Source: Pseudomonas sp. B21-048
GTDB lineage: Bacteria; Pseudomonadota; Gammaproteobacteria; Pseudomonadales; Pseudomonadaceae
Length of the DNA: 64,000 nt
Assembly (NCBI RefSeq): GCF_024748615.1
Contig: NZ_CP087168.1
Location: 4,154,001 to 4,218,000, forward strand
Direction of reading: 5' to 3'
A program made the position numbers and the translations under genes. Shown piece by piece: positions 11,959-19,509 of the stretch (positions within the stretch are counted from its first letter, which is position 1; every line of letters begins with the position of its first letter). The notes below the pieces were generated by a model, which saw only the letters and a list, made by a program, of their open reading frames with translations, ran no database searches and was not told the DNA's origin.

Positions 11959-12222
11959 ATGAAAGCTTTATTGGTTCTGGTCCTCAGCAGCCTGTGCGCA
12001 ACCGCCATGGCAGACGAGGCCCCGACTGATGTCGCACAGCAACAACCCATCGTCGAGGAATACACCTACTCCACTCACCTGGACATCGCCAAAGTGATAT
12101 CGATGAGCGAAATCCCGAACGTCTGCGAAGTGGTTCCGGCAAAAATGGAATACGACGATTCCAAGGGTCAGCGACACATTCTGCGCTACAGCGTCATGGG
12201 CAACGGCTGCTCCAACGGCTGA
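11959..12222 (+). CDS. Small periplasmic DUF2790 protein
   Basis: The 87-residue protein has a signal peptide (MKALLVLVLSSLCATAMA, then DEAP). The mature part fits DUF2790, a small Pseudomonas family of unknown function: YTYSTHLDIAKVISMSEIP, then C, VVPAKMEYDDSKG and ILRYSVMGNGC. Two cysteines near residues 54 and 84 could form a disulfide. The ATG at 11959 follows AAAAGG; longer upstream reading frames would hide the signal peptide. Regulation is not visible. Confidence 0.85.
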   Translation: MKALLVLVLSSLCATAMADEAPTDVAQQQPIVEEYTYSTHLDIAKVISMSEIPNVCEVVPAKMEYDDSKGQRHILRYSVMGNGCSNG

Positions 12223-12405
12223 TCCGCTCTCTTCTCTCTAACAAGGTTCGCCCCATCCTCTTTTTGAGGTCGATAAAGCGTCGAGCCAAGAATCGATAAA
12301 CTAGATTGTTTTAAGCATTTATTTGCGCTTTTTAATCAAAATAGTTGGCGTAGCATCCATTCCACACCCAAGGCACACAACGCCAACGAACCTGGAGCCA
12401 CTACC

Positions 12406-12678
12406 ATGAAAACCAAACTGATCCTCGCCCTGACCCTTTCCGTCCTGGCCGCTAACACCTTCGCAGCCGATGGCTACGACCGCACTGGCTCGTCCACTTT
12501 CACTGAAGCGCCTGTCGCTTCTGACGGTTACGACCATACGGGTTCGGCGTCTTTTGCTTCCGATGGCTTCGATCGCACTGGCGCTGCCAAGGTTGCTGCT
12601 GATGGTTCTGATCACACTGGCGCCGCCAAAGTCGCAGCTGATGGTGCTGACCGCGTAGGTGCTGCTCGTTTCAGCTGA
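12406..12678 (+). CDS. Small secreted protein of tandem 13-residue repeats
   Basis: The 90-residue protein has a signal peptide (residues 1-20, ending ANTFA). Nearly all of the rest consists of five units beginning A/S-D-G-x-D-R/H-x-G, at residues 21-38, 39-51, 52-64, 65-77 and 78-90; the last four are exactly 13 residues long. The spaced aspartates and glycines could bind a cation or form a small repetitive fold, but no function is recognised. CTGGAGCC precedes the ATG. A terminator follows. Confidence 0.8.
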   Translation: MKTKLILALTLSVLAANTFAADGYDRTGSSTFTEAPVASDGYDHTGSASFASDGFDRTGAAKVAADGSDHTGAAKVAADGADRVGAARFS

Positions 12679-12696
12679 ATACTGGTGCGATCTTAC

Positions 12697-12716
12697 AGCC
12701 CGACTTCGGTCGGGCT
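12697..12716 (+). terminator. Terminator hairpin after the repeat protein
   Basis: Eight-pair stem (agcccgac/gtcgggct) with a ttcg tetraloop, 18 bases after the stop codon. The T tract that follows is weak. Confidence 0.65.
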
Positions 12717-12751
12717 TAGTTGTGTCTGGAGTGGTCAAAAATCGACAAAAA

Positions 12752-12767
12752 CCACTACATATAGTAA
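12752..12767. promoter_or_regulatory. Candidate NrdR box
   Basis: The core CTACATATAG fits the NrdR consensus acaCwAtATaTwGtgt except for one internal base and the right-flank positions. NrdR represses ribonucleotide reductase genes, usually through paired boxes. Only one good box was found, about 320 bases upstream of the predicted -10 of nrdB, so a second box or another promoter would be expected nearby. Confidence 0.4.
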
Positions 12768-13072
12768 AAGCCGCCGTTTTTGGTTGCTTTTTGAGCAAGC
12801 TATTCCAAGAACATTTCCAAATAAAAACTGCACACAATCTCGACCACAAGAAATCCGTTTCTCCCCTGCAAGCCCCGTCCCATCTGGCTCGCGACACATC
12901 AGCAGACCGTAACAACACAAACACCCAGCCCTTACCATTAAAAACCAGCCAAAACAGACGAAAAAAAAACTTCCTCCGCCAAAGCCCTGTAAACCCTCAC
13001 TCCAACCTGAAAACGCCCCTCCCCGACCACGCCGGGTGCCATTTCGCCGCACCACGGGGCTGAAAATTTCCT

Positions 13073-13078
13073 TATAAT
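13073..13078 (+). promoter_or_regulatory. Putative sigma-70 -10 element for nrdB
   Basis: A perfect TATAAT followed by GCGCGC. No good TTGACA lies 16-18 bases upstream, so an activator or another -35 would be needed. Transcription from here would give a leader of about 260 bases before nrdB. Confidence 0.45.
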
Positions 13079-13130
13079 GCGCGCTTAAACGGGCCTGCAA
13101 TATTCCCTTACAGGGATGAAGAGCCAGTCT

Positions 13131-13324
13131 GAAGCCCATGCAGAGCGGCTCACGTTCTCTGCACCCATCAGCGGCTTCGGGACACCCGTACAAAATTCTG
13201 TTTGTTGCCTGCGTACCGCTGCAAAAAACGGTACCGCTGCAAAAAACGATTTCCTTTAGATCCAACGCGGCCAGTAAGGCTGTGTGAAAAACCAACCTAT
13301 CAGTTTTCACACGGGCAACTGGCC
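13131..13324 (+). promoter_or_regulatory. Structured 5' leader of nrdB
   Basis: Two nested hairpins can be drawn. The first has outer arms gaagcc (13131-13136) and ggcttc (13173-13178) around inner arms tgcagag (13139-13145) and ctctgca (13157-13163). The second has outer arms ggccagt (13269-13275) and actggcc (13318-13324) around tgtgtgaaa (13281-13289) and its near-complement (13304-13312). Between them is a perfect tandem copy of gtaccgctgcaaaaaacg (13213-13230 and 13231-13248). The second structure ends seven bases before the nrdB ribosome-binding site, so it could control translation. No known riboswitch class was recognised. Confidence 0.5.
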
Positions 13325-13346
13325 CTCACGCAGGAGACGACACGTC

Positions 13347-14597
13347 ATGCTGAGCTGGGACGAATTCGACAAAGAAGATGACGGCGAAGTCGCTGTAAAA
13401 GGCGCCAACGCCGGCCACGCTTCTGAAGCCAACATGGACCGCCTCGACAGCGCCGGTGGTGCCGCCGCTCAAGAGGCCCGCGCCGTGACCGCGACGGACT
13501 CCGCCGCGATCGCCCGCGCCAAGGCTGCCCTGGATTCCCTCGACGTCGCCGAAGGCCTCGCCGAACTCGAAGGCGCCTCCGCCCGCGTTGCTGTCGACGA
13601 AAAGCGCATGATCAACTGCCGCGCCGACCTCAACCAACTCGTACCGTTCAAGTACGACTGGGCCTGGCAGAAGTATCTGGACGGTTGCGCAAACCACTGG
13701 ATGCCGCAAGAAGTCAACATGACCGCCGACATCGCCCTCTGGAAAGACCCGGAAGGCCTGACCGACGACGAGCGCCGCATCGTGATGCGCAACCTCGGCT
13801 TCTTCTCCACCGCCGACTCCCTGGTGGCCAACAACCTGGTCCTGGCCGTGTACCGCCTGATCACCAACCCGGAATGCCGCCAGTACATCCTGCGCCAGGC
13901 CTTCGAAGAGGCGATCCACACCCACGCCTACCAGTACTGCATCGAATCGCTGGCCATGGATGAAGGCGAAATCTTCAACATGTACCACGAGATCCCATCG
14001 GTCGCGAAAAAAGCCACCTGGGGCCTGAAATACACCCGCTCGATCTCCGATCCGAAGTTCGAAACCGGCACCGTCGAAACCGACAAAGAGCTGCTGCGCA
14101 ACCTGATCGCCTACTACTGCGTTCTGGAAGGCATCTTCTTCTACTGCGGCTTCACCCAGATCCTCTCCATGGGCCGCCGCAACAAAATGACCGGCGTCGC
14201 CGAGCAGTTCCAATACATCCTGCGCGACGAATCCATGCACCTGAACTTCGGCATCGACGTGATCAACCAGATCAAAATCGAAAACCCGCATTTGTGGGAT
14301 GCTGAAATGAAGGAAGAAGCGAGCCAGATGATTCTGCAGGGGACTCAGCTGGAGATTGAATACGCGCGGGATACCATGCCTCGTGGGGTGTTGGGCATGA
14401 ATGCGGCGATGATGGAGGATTACCTGAAGTTCATCGCTAACCGTCGTTTGAGCCAGATTGGTTTGAAGGAAGAGTACCCAGGGACGACTAACCCGTTCCC
14501 TTGGATGAGCGAGATTATGGACTTGAAGAAAGAGAAGAATTTCTTTGAGACGCGGGTTATTGAGTATCAGACGGGTGGGGCGTTGAGCTGGGATTGA
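13347..14597 (+). CDS. nrdB: NrdB, class I ribonucleotide reductase beta subunit
   Basis: The 416-residue radical-generating subunit pairs with NrdA to reduce ribonucleoside diphosphates. The metal and radical residues are readable: D157, E188xxH191 and, four residues on, Y195 in [10 protein letters not shown], plus the later DESMH motif. Relative to the E. coli protein it carries an N-terminal extension of about 70 residues rich in Ala, Asp and Glu. The ATG at 13347 has CAGGAG upstream. nrdA, which adjoins nrdB in P. aeruginosa, is not in this window. A terminator follows. Confidence 0.95.
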   Translation: MLSWDEFDKEDDGEVAVKGANAGHASEANMDRLDSAGGAAAQEARAVTATDSAAIARAKAALDSLDVAEGLAELEGASARVAVDEKRMINCRADLNQLVPFKYDWAWQKYLDGCANHWMPQEVNMTADIALWKDPEGLTDDERRIVMRNLGFFSTADSLVANNLVLAVYRLITNPECRQYILRQAFEEAIHTHAYQYCIESLAMDEGEIFNMYHEIPSVAKKATWGLKYTRSISDPKFETGTVETDKELLRNLIAYYCVLEGIFFYCGFTQILSMGRRNKMTGVAEQFQYILRDESMHLNFGIDVINQIKIENPHLWDAEMKEEASQMILQGTQLEIEYARDTMPRGVLGMNAAMMEDYLKFIANRRLSQIGLKEEYPGTTNPFPWMSEIMDLKKEKNFFETRVIEYQTGGALSWD

Positions 14598-14651
14598 TTC
14601 CTGGAGCTAGCCACGGCCGGTTGTGATCTGAATCGGCAGATTGAAAAAATC

Positions 14652-14680
14652 AAAAAGCCCTGACTTGTTCAGGGCTTTTT
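14652..14680 (+). terminator. Rho-independent terminator of nrdB
   Basis: Stem aaaaagccctga/tcagggcttttt with a five-base loop, 54 bases after the stop codon. It marks the left border of the lower-GC accessory cassette. Confidence 0.9.
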
Positions 14681-14954
14681 AGTTTGGGAAGAAGAGCGCA
14701 CGCCCCTCGTAGCCGTTACCGAAGGCTATGTCCGAGCCGGGGTCGCGCCCGACCAAAGCCCTCGCAAAACTAAACACCCCACCGTTGGTCCGAGAGGGGT
14801 TCATGATCCATGAAACGGAACTATCGTTTTTTATTACATCGTATGGATACGTTCCTTTCAGGCACGCGTTCATGATTGATGCCAAGGCGCTCAAGGAGCA
14901 GAGCCATCCCTGTGCGCATATTATTTCCAATGACCTGCTAGAAGGAACAAAGTC

Positions 14955-15161
14955 ATGTCTGGAAAATACAATGCGGAAAGTACGGAGACAGAACTCCAGA
15001 TCTTCTCGAAACAATCGGATAATCCCGTAGTCCTGAAAGGCAATCTGACATCCCTGCACGACAAGCCGGAAAAAATCCATCAGCTACTGGATATCCTCGA
15101 ACTACCGAAAGGAACCGAAGTTCGAGTCATAACCAAGGCCGCATCAGTCATCGTGCGCTAA
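14955..15161 (+). CDS. 68-residue peptide, first gene of the diiron-protein cassette
   Basis: A good ribosome-binding site (GAAGGAAC) precedes the ATG. The peptide has no cysteine or tryptophan. It appears as a polar N-terminal half, a helix-like stretch (PEKIHQLLDILEL) and a strand-like C-terminus (TEVRVITKAASVIVR). No family is recognised. It lies 76 bases before the heme-oxygenase-like gene with a strong hairpin between them, the arrangement often seen when a short precursor or partner is needed in excess over the following enzymes. It could be a modified-peptide precursor or simply a small partner protein; nothing in the sequence decides. Confidence 0.6.
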   Translation: MSGKYNAESTETELQIFSKQSDNPVVLKGNLTSLHDKPEKIHQLLDILELPKGTEVRVITKAASVIVR

Positions 15162-15170
15162 CCCAAGTGT

Positions 15171-15201
15171 CCTTGCACAAGTGCTTGTCACTTGTGCAAG
15201 G
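15171..15201 (+). terminator. Strong intercistronic hairpin after the 68-residue peptide gene
   Basis: A perfect 13-pair stem (ccttgcacaagtg with its complement) and a five-base loop begin ten bases after the stop codon. No T run follows, so it is more likely a message-stabilising or attenuating stem than a full terminator. Confidence 0.7.
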
Positions 15202-15237
15202 AAGTGCAGCGAACAAGAAGCCAATGGATTAAAGATC

Positions 15238-16722
15238 ATGCAAAGCAAGGAAGCCACCAGTCTTGTCAGCGAACGCTTAAAAGATAACGTCTCTGTGGTG
15301 TTCTCGACTGACAAGGCAACAATTGCATACGCGCTGTGGGAAGTGAAACTTCCTGTCAGTTGGGTGAACGCTCAACCCGTCATAAAAGACCTGCTTGATC
15401 GACGTATATCCCGTGCCCAGGCACTGGAGAATCCGATGGCCAATCCACTGGTAAATCTGCTCAGCGCACAGGGCTGTTTCACATCGATTGAAAAAACTCA
15501 CTATTCTCTAAAAGAAATAAAAGCGCTGTTTGATCCGCTCCGTTCCGAATGGTACGCAACCTATTATGCCCATCTCGCCTGGGAACAGATAAGAACCGGA
15601 AAGTCCAACCGCAATGTATTGTTGGCCTGGTTAATACATAACTATCACATCTCTCGCGCCGCTGGCATTGTAGCGGCCCGAATGGCGGCCTTGGGAAAAG
15701 AAACAGCCTCGACTCAATTCTTTCAACAGGATGCACTGGAAGAATATTGGCACTGTGATGCGTTCTACTCTCTGGATACGCCCTTGCTGCAAGGCGTAAG
15801 TCTGGCTGATGTGAAATCCTATGTACCTCTGCCCGGTTCGCTGGCATTTGAAGAGCACTGCCTGCAAGTCGCAGAAACCGATCCACTAGGACATTTATTG
15901 ATCGCCTATTTTCAAGAGTCGAGCATCGCTTTCGCCAGCGCCAGCAACGATTTCTATCAAATCGTAGAGGATCAATACGACATCAAAGGTTTATTCAATA
16001 CCTGGAAACAACATATCCAGATAGACGTCAACCATGGCCATGCCGAGGGGCTCGGTCAATTATTGGACTCCGCTGTCGAAGTGGAAGCAGCTGTATTGGA
16101 GCGCGCATTGCGCAATGCCTGGCTCGGCTTCTATTTTCTATGTTGTAGCCTGGACGACATTCAACAGGAGCAGCACGGCGATGAAATATACCTGCGGCTA
16201 CCGGTTGAGAATGCAGCCCGCTATCTCCCTAACTTGTGGGAAGCGTTGACCAGCCATCTCGGCACGGAAAAGTTTCCCCAGACGGCCCGCTTGCGCGATG
16301 TCGATCAGGCTTTTCTAGTCGACGGATTATGCAAGAGTGCTTTTCGGGCGCTCGGCTTTGCTCGCGACCACGATCAGATCATCGCCTGCGGGGGAGTTGC
16401 TAAAGCTTTCTCCCGGCATGCCAAGCCAAGCGAATCCGACAATCCGCTCAATCCATGGTCGGTGGCCATCACCAACCACTTGTTGGAAGCCGCCAACTGC
16501 CCCGCCACTTGGTTGATGCTGACTAGCCTGCTAGGCGAACGACTCACCCAGTTCAAGTTGACTGATGCAGTGAGAACCTGCATCGAACAGGCACTGCGCG
16601 GCTGCGTAGTGAGCAGCTCAAGCTGCCGCTTACCTTCAACGGCGTTGCGCCAGCTGGACGAACTGATAGTCCGCTGGCTTGGCAGTCGCGATCTGATGCC
16701 GCACAGGTTGTTACAGATATAG
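15238..16722 (+). CDS. Heme-oxygenase-like diiron protein (iron-containing redox enzyme family)
   Basis: In this 494-residue protein the metal-ligand pattern of heme-oxygenase-like diiron oxidases (as in UndA and CADD) is readable: E169xxH172 (EEYWH), E227 (YFQESS) and H259xxxD263xxH266 (HIQIDVNH). Members of this superfamily use two metals and O2 for decarboxylation, N-oxygenation or self-sacrificing reactions. Here the core (about 100-280) carries an N-terminal region of about 100 residues and a C-terminal region of about 210 residues of unknown role. The ATG at 15238 lies after the hairpin; a GTG at 15181 lies inside it and is unlikely. GC is low: 21 of 60 bases at 15481-15540. The substrate is unknown, and the neighbouring peptide or a small molecule is possible. 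Confidence 0.75.
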   Translation: MQSKEATSLVSERLKDNVSVVFSTDKATIAYALWEVKLPVSWVNAQPVIKDLLDRRISRAQALENPMANPLVNLLSAQGCFTSIEKTHYSLKEIKALFDPLRSEWYATYYAHLAWEQIRTGKSNRNVLLAWLIHNYHISRAAGIVAARMAALGKETASTQFFQQDALEEYWHCDAFYSLDTPLLQGVSLADVKSYVPLPGSLAFEEHCLQVAETDPLGHLLIAYFQESSIAFASASNDFYQIVEDQYDIKGLFNTWKQHIQIDVNHGHAEGLGQLLDSAVEVEAAVLERALRNAWLGFYFLCCSLDDIQQEQHGDEIYLRLPVENAARYLPNLWEALTSHLGTEKFPQTARLRDVDQAFLVDGLCKSAFRALGFARDHDQIIACGGVAKAFSRHAKPSESDNPLNPWSVAITNHLLEAANCPATWLMLTSLLGERLTQFKLTDAVRTCIEQALRGCVVSSSSCRLPSTALRQLDELIVRWLGSRDLMPHRLLQI

Positions 16723-16735
16723 GACGGGGTCAGCA

Positions 16736-17710
16736 ATGTCGCACTTCTCTCTCCATGGACAGTACCGCGTACAAAGCCGGCGAGACTATGCCACATCAGC
16801 ACTGGAGGGTGAGTGGTATGGCGGCCCGGGTTTGCTGGGCAATGCGGGTATCAATGAGGTATTACGGGCCCATCCGTTCTGGACTGGACAGGTACAGGTT
16901 GCGTTGCGGCCTGCGCTAATCAGTCAACGTTTCGGCAAATTCGCCTCCGAGCCGGACATTCTCTACAAGCATGACCTGTTCATCCCCTCCCCCGACAGCG
17001 ATGCCATGCTGGAAAATATTGTCGATGTGCTCAAGTCGTGGCAGAACTGGATCCAGCGGAAAAAATTTGTCCAGACGCTGTTCTGTGCTGAAGACTATCA
17101 GCACGCCATGGGGCATTTAAGCGACTTGCAAACGACCATCGCCAATGAATATATGGTGCATGAGGCCGGGCACTTCATCGCCTATGATGTTTTTACCAAA
17201 CAGAACGACGGTTATTTCGCACCCGGCGGAAAAACCGTGTGGCCGCTTATCTACCTTGAAGAATTCCGAGCGGATTTGAATGCTTTCGGATTTGCGGTAA
17301 AACTGCTACCCCCTGAACAGGCTGTACAAATCTTCCTGTATAACCTGCTACTTCGCTTTGGCGTTCATCGCCAAGGCATATTGACCCTGCACAGTGCACC
17401 TTACGGCCTGATACCTTATCTCTTGTTCTGTTTACTGAACGAGCTTGGTTTTGTTGCGGTTATTAACGTGCACGGGCGTTATTGTTTCAAGTTAAGCAAC
17501 CTTCATACAACAACCCTCATCGGCTTAATGCAAGACTGTGCCCATCATGCGAAAGTACAATTGAACACGGTGGAAATGGCCTCCACCCGTTCATGGGAGC
17601 GGGCTCTCGCCGCAGCGAGTTACGTTCGGAATCGGTTGGAACAATATGAACAGACCAGGCAATTCGCATTGGTAATGAACCAGCCTGCAACAGGCAAGGA
17701 ACAAGCATGA
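16736..17710 (+). CDS. HExxH protein with EExRAD motif, metallopeptidase-like, unknown role
   Basis: This 324-residue protein has a zinc motif HEAGH at 142-146, followed 29 residues later by EEFRAD (175-180), which would supply the third ligand. The pair recalls the HEXXGH/EECRAE motifs of M49 dipeptidyl peptidase III and of DUF6421-type proteins, but overall identity with a characterised peptidase is not claimed. No signal peptide is seen, so it should be cytoplasmic. It begins 13 bases after the diiron gene (AGGACGGGG before the ATG) and its stop overlaps the next start by four bases. It probably acts in the same pathway, for example in peptide cleavage. Confidence 0.7.
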   Translation: MSHFSLHGQYRVQSRRDYATSALEGEWYGGPGLLGNAGINEVLRAHPFWTGQVQVALRPALISQRFGKFASEPDILYKHDLFIPSPDSDAMLENIVDVLKSWQNWIQRKKFVQTLFCAEDYQHAMGHLSDLQTTIANEYMVHEAGHFIAYDVFTKQNDGYFAPGGKTVWPLIYLEEFRADLNAFGFAVKLLPPEQAVQIFLYNLLLRFGVHRQGILTLHSAPYGLIPYLLFCLLNELGFVAVINVHGRYCFKLSNLHTTTLIGLMQDCAHHAKVQLNTVEMASTRSWERALAAASYVRNRLEQYEQTRQFALVMNQPATGKEQA

Positions 17711-18276
17711 CTGACCAACAACCTAATCCCTATACGCTTCCTCCTGACTTGCCTGTCCCGCAGGATGACGGTGCGTGTGATCATCTAGCGAGAATGCGGT
17801 TGCCGGAAATCGAATTGACGTCCACAGAGGGAAAACTCTGGAATCTGACTAAACACGCCGGGAAAACAATAGTCTATATCTACCCGGCCACCGGCGTACC
17901 TGGCAAAGACCCCATACCAGACTGGGATGCTATTCCAGGAGCACCGGGTTGCACCTTGCAGTCACTGGGCTTTGGCGAGCGTTACGAGCAGTTTAAGAAG
18001 ATGGGGTATCAGGTATTCGGGGTCAGCGGACAGAGTACAGCCGAACAGATCGAGTTCAAGCAACGAACAAAGCTACCCTTCATACTCTTGAACGATTCAA
18101 ACTTCATTCTGCGAGACAAACTCGGCCTGCCCACCTTCCAAGCCTACAGTCAATTGTTTTACAAGCGTTTGGCGCTGATAGTGGAAGACGGGAAAATCAG
18201 GCAGGTGTTTTACCCAGTATTTCCACCGGATCAATGCGCGGCCAAAGTATTGGCATGGCTGGAGAGCAACGAATAG
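17707..18276 (+). CDS. Peroxiredoxin (AhpC/TSA, PrxQ-like)
   Basis: The 189-residue thioredoxin-fold protein has a likely peroxidatic cysteine C82 in PGAPGCT. It is preceded by an unusually proline- and aspartate-rich loop (TGVPGKDPIPDWDAIPG) where the family normally has a short P-x-x-x-T segment. Other cysteines are C24 and C177, so the resolving partner is unclear. It overlaps the metallopeptidase-like gene by ATGA, which indicates coupling. A peroxide-reducing enzyme beside a diiron oxidase would fit removal of leaked peroxide; this is inferred. Confidence 0.85.
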   Translation: MTDQQPNPYTLPPDLPVPQDDGACDHLARMRLPEIELTSTEGKLWNLTKHAGKTIVYIYPATGVPGKDPIPDWDAIPGAPGCTLQSLGFGERYEQFKKMGYQVFGVSGQSTAEQIEFKQRTKLPFILLNDSNFILRDKLGLPTFQAYSQLFYKRLALIVEDGKIRQVFYPVFPPDQCAAKVLAWLESNE

Positions 18277-18324
18277 GCCTGACGGCAGGCCATTATGCCC
18301 AGACGCATACCCTTCTCCATTGTT

Positions 18325-18573
18325 CTAGTCATCATTACTATATCGATGCCTGTCAAAAAAAAGACCTGCACCGAAAGAAAGAACCATGATCGGTAGAGCA
18401 CCAAGATCAAGCCCTTCGATCTTCGGCACCACTATAAAAGCAGCCACCCCACCCAAGACAAAAGCGCTGATACCCAACCATTTCCTGTACCGATACGGCC
18501 TAACGAAAAACCCCAGAATGAGAGCAATACTCAACAATAACCCGTCGCCAAAATATTCACTCATCGCTTGCAT
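18325..18573 (-). CDS. Small membrane protein, last gene of a decayed operon
   Basis: The 82-residue protein has hydrophobic segments (LLLSIALILGFFV; WLGISAFVLGGVAAFIVV; ALPIMVLSFGAGLFF) separated by short basic loops. The ATG at 18573 overlaps the stop of the preceding frame (TGATG), and AAAAGG lies just before it. An immunity or holin-like role is conceivable from the context, but no family is recognised. Confidence 0.55.
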   Translation of the reverse strand: MQAMSEYFGDGLLLSIALILGFFVRPYRYRKWLGISAFVLGGVAAFIVVPKIEGLDLGALPIMVLSFGAGLFFDRHRYSNDD

Positions 18574-18803
18574 CAACCTTTTGCCTTGATAATCATCGAT
18601 AAAGTCGAATGCTGGGGCCCTATGCCGCCATTGGCTCTTGCATCGACACTGACAATCACATCACCCGCGTGATAAGTCGGCAACCGCTCAAGCGCAAACA
18701 TCTGACCTGCTTTACCTAGCACAGGGCCAGAAATAAAGCCGTAAGGCAGAACTCAAGCTACAGCAGCACCGAAGGCACCGGCGGTAATATTGGCAACGCT
18801 CAT
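18573..18803 (-). pseudogene. 76-codon gene interrupted by one in-frame TGA
   Basis: The frame starts with ATG overlapping the previous stop (ATGA), reads MSVANITAGAFGAAVA, meets TGA at 18753-18755, and then continues for 59 codons of protein-like sequence (PYGFISGPVLGKAG; HAGDVIVSVDARANGG). It ends with a stop that overlaps the next start. The tight overlaps on both sides show it was once a working member of a three-gene operon. The TGA lies where a tryptophan codon would need a single change. The family is not recognised. Confidence 0.55.
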
Positions 18804-19069
18804 TCGCTGTTCATTGAGCGTATCAGCGTATCAGCGTATACCCTAGTCAATGGGCTGGATATCCCAACCATCATGGCGCAAGACCGGTCCTTTGCGAGCA
18901 TTCTTTCATACAGATCGACCACCAAATTACTGACATCAAAATGTGCGGCTTTCGTCTCGTATAAATAAAGCTCTCTAAGTCGGCCTCGATCACTCGGTTC
19001 AACCGTGAAGTTCACGACTGTGAAAGAAACGCCATGACGACCAAAATACTGATTCCGCTCCAGCTTCAC
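18800..19069 (-). CDS. Small unrecognised protein, first gene of a decayed operon
   Basis: The 89-residue frame has a GTG start preceded by AAAGGA seven bases upstream and ends with an ATGA overlap onto the interrupted gene. It has no signal peptide or membrane segment. The sequence (GVSFTVVNFTVEPSDRGRL; LVVDLYERML) looks protein-like but matches no family I know. It could be a partial remnant, since the frame is also open a little upstream of the GTG. Confidence 0.4.
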   Translation of the reverse strand: MKLERNQYFGRHGVSFTVVNFTVEPSDRGRLRELYLYETKAAHFDVSNLVVDLYERMLAKDRSCAMMVGISSPLTRVYADTLIRSMNSE

Positions 19070-19139
19070 GGATACGTCCTTTATTTGAGTAAGGGCATAA
19101 CTATTCCTTTATTTTGTGCTGTTGTAGACCCTGCTATAG

Positions 19140-19228
19140 AGGAAACAAAAAAAGCTTACAGAGTTTTCGGACGTGTCCTACACGGCACTTATGTGCGTGA
19201 TCCGATGGTAAGAACCCTGGGTGCGTAA
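19140..19228 (+). pseudogene. Fragment related to the downstream HNH endonuclease gene
   Basis: The frame ends in GTYVRDPMVRTLGA and a stop. The DNA around it (acttatgtgcgtgatccg) aligns with the HNH gene at about 19953-19990, which encodes KSYVRDPEVRAWVR. The similarity covers only some 40 bases clearly, so it is read as the remnant of a second copy or of a partial duplication. Confidence 0.4.
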
Positions 19229-19481
19229 AACGCTTAATCATCCCTATGGCAATCCAACGATACTCCTATAGCATTTACAGCTTCTTCAAGGATGAAGGTT
19301 GGATTTGGCTGCGGGACCATGCCTTATCTGTTATTCAATCACACGCGACGGCGGGGTGCCGGTATTTCAGTCTTCGAAGCACTCGGCGGGTGGTGCGAGT
19401 ATTTGTAGGATCGCTTGAGCGATACGTCGGTCTTTTCTGTAGGAATTTTCGTAGACAGGTGTAATGGCCACTCAGTATCGT

Positions 19482-19502
19482 CCGAGGGTTTTCAACCCTC
19501 GG
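19482..19502 (+). promoter_or_regulatory. Hairpin immediately before the HNH gene start
   Basis: A perfect nine-pair stem (ccgagggtt/aaccctcgg) with a three-base loop ends seven bases before the ATG at 19510. No other Shine-Dalgarno sequence lies in the gap. It could restrict translation or mark the end of an upstream transcript. Confidence 0.5.
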
Positions 19503-19509
19503 CGATTGT

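Larger units (their letters stand above)
12726..13346. other. Long non-coding region upstream of nrdB
   Basis: About 620 bases separate the small repeat gene from nrdB. The region holds a candidate NrdR box, a -10 element at 13073 and a leader with two nested hairpins and a tandem 18-base repeat, all listed separately. Several reading frames cross it, but none has a ribosome-binding site and protein-like composition. Confidence 0.6.
19070..19509. other. Intergenic stretch with gene debris before the HNH gene
   Basis: About 440 bases without an intact gene. It contains a short piece similar to the middle of the downstream HNH gene (19140-19228) and a hairpin directly before the HNH start. The rest is AT-rich, broken in all frames, and gives no recognisable protein. 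Confidence 0.5.

Noticed and set aside
14728..15030. Open frame overlapping the 68-residue peptide gene
   Set aside because: No ribosome-binding site, poor composition, and it overlaps the better supported gene at 14955 out of frame.
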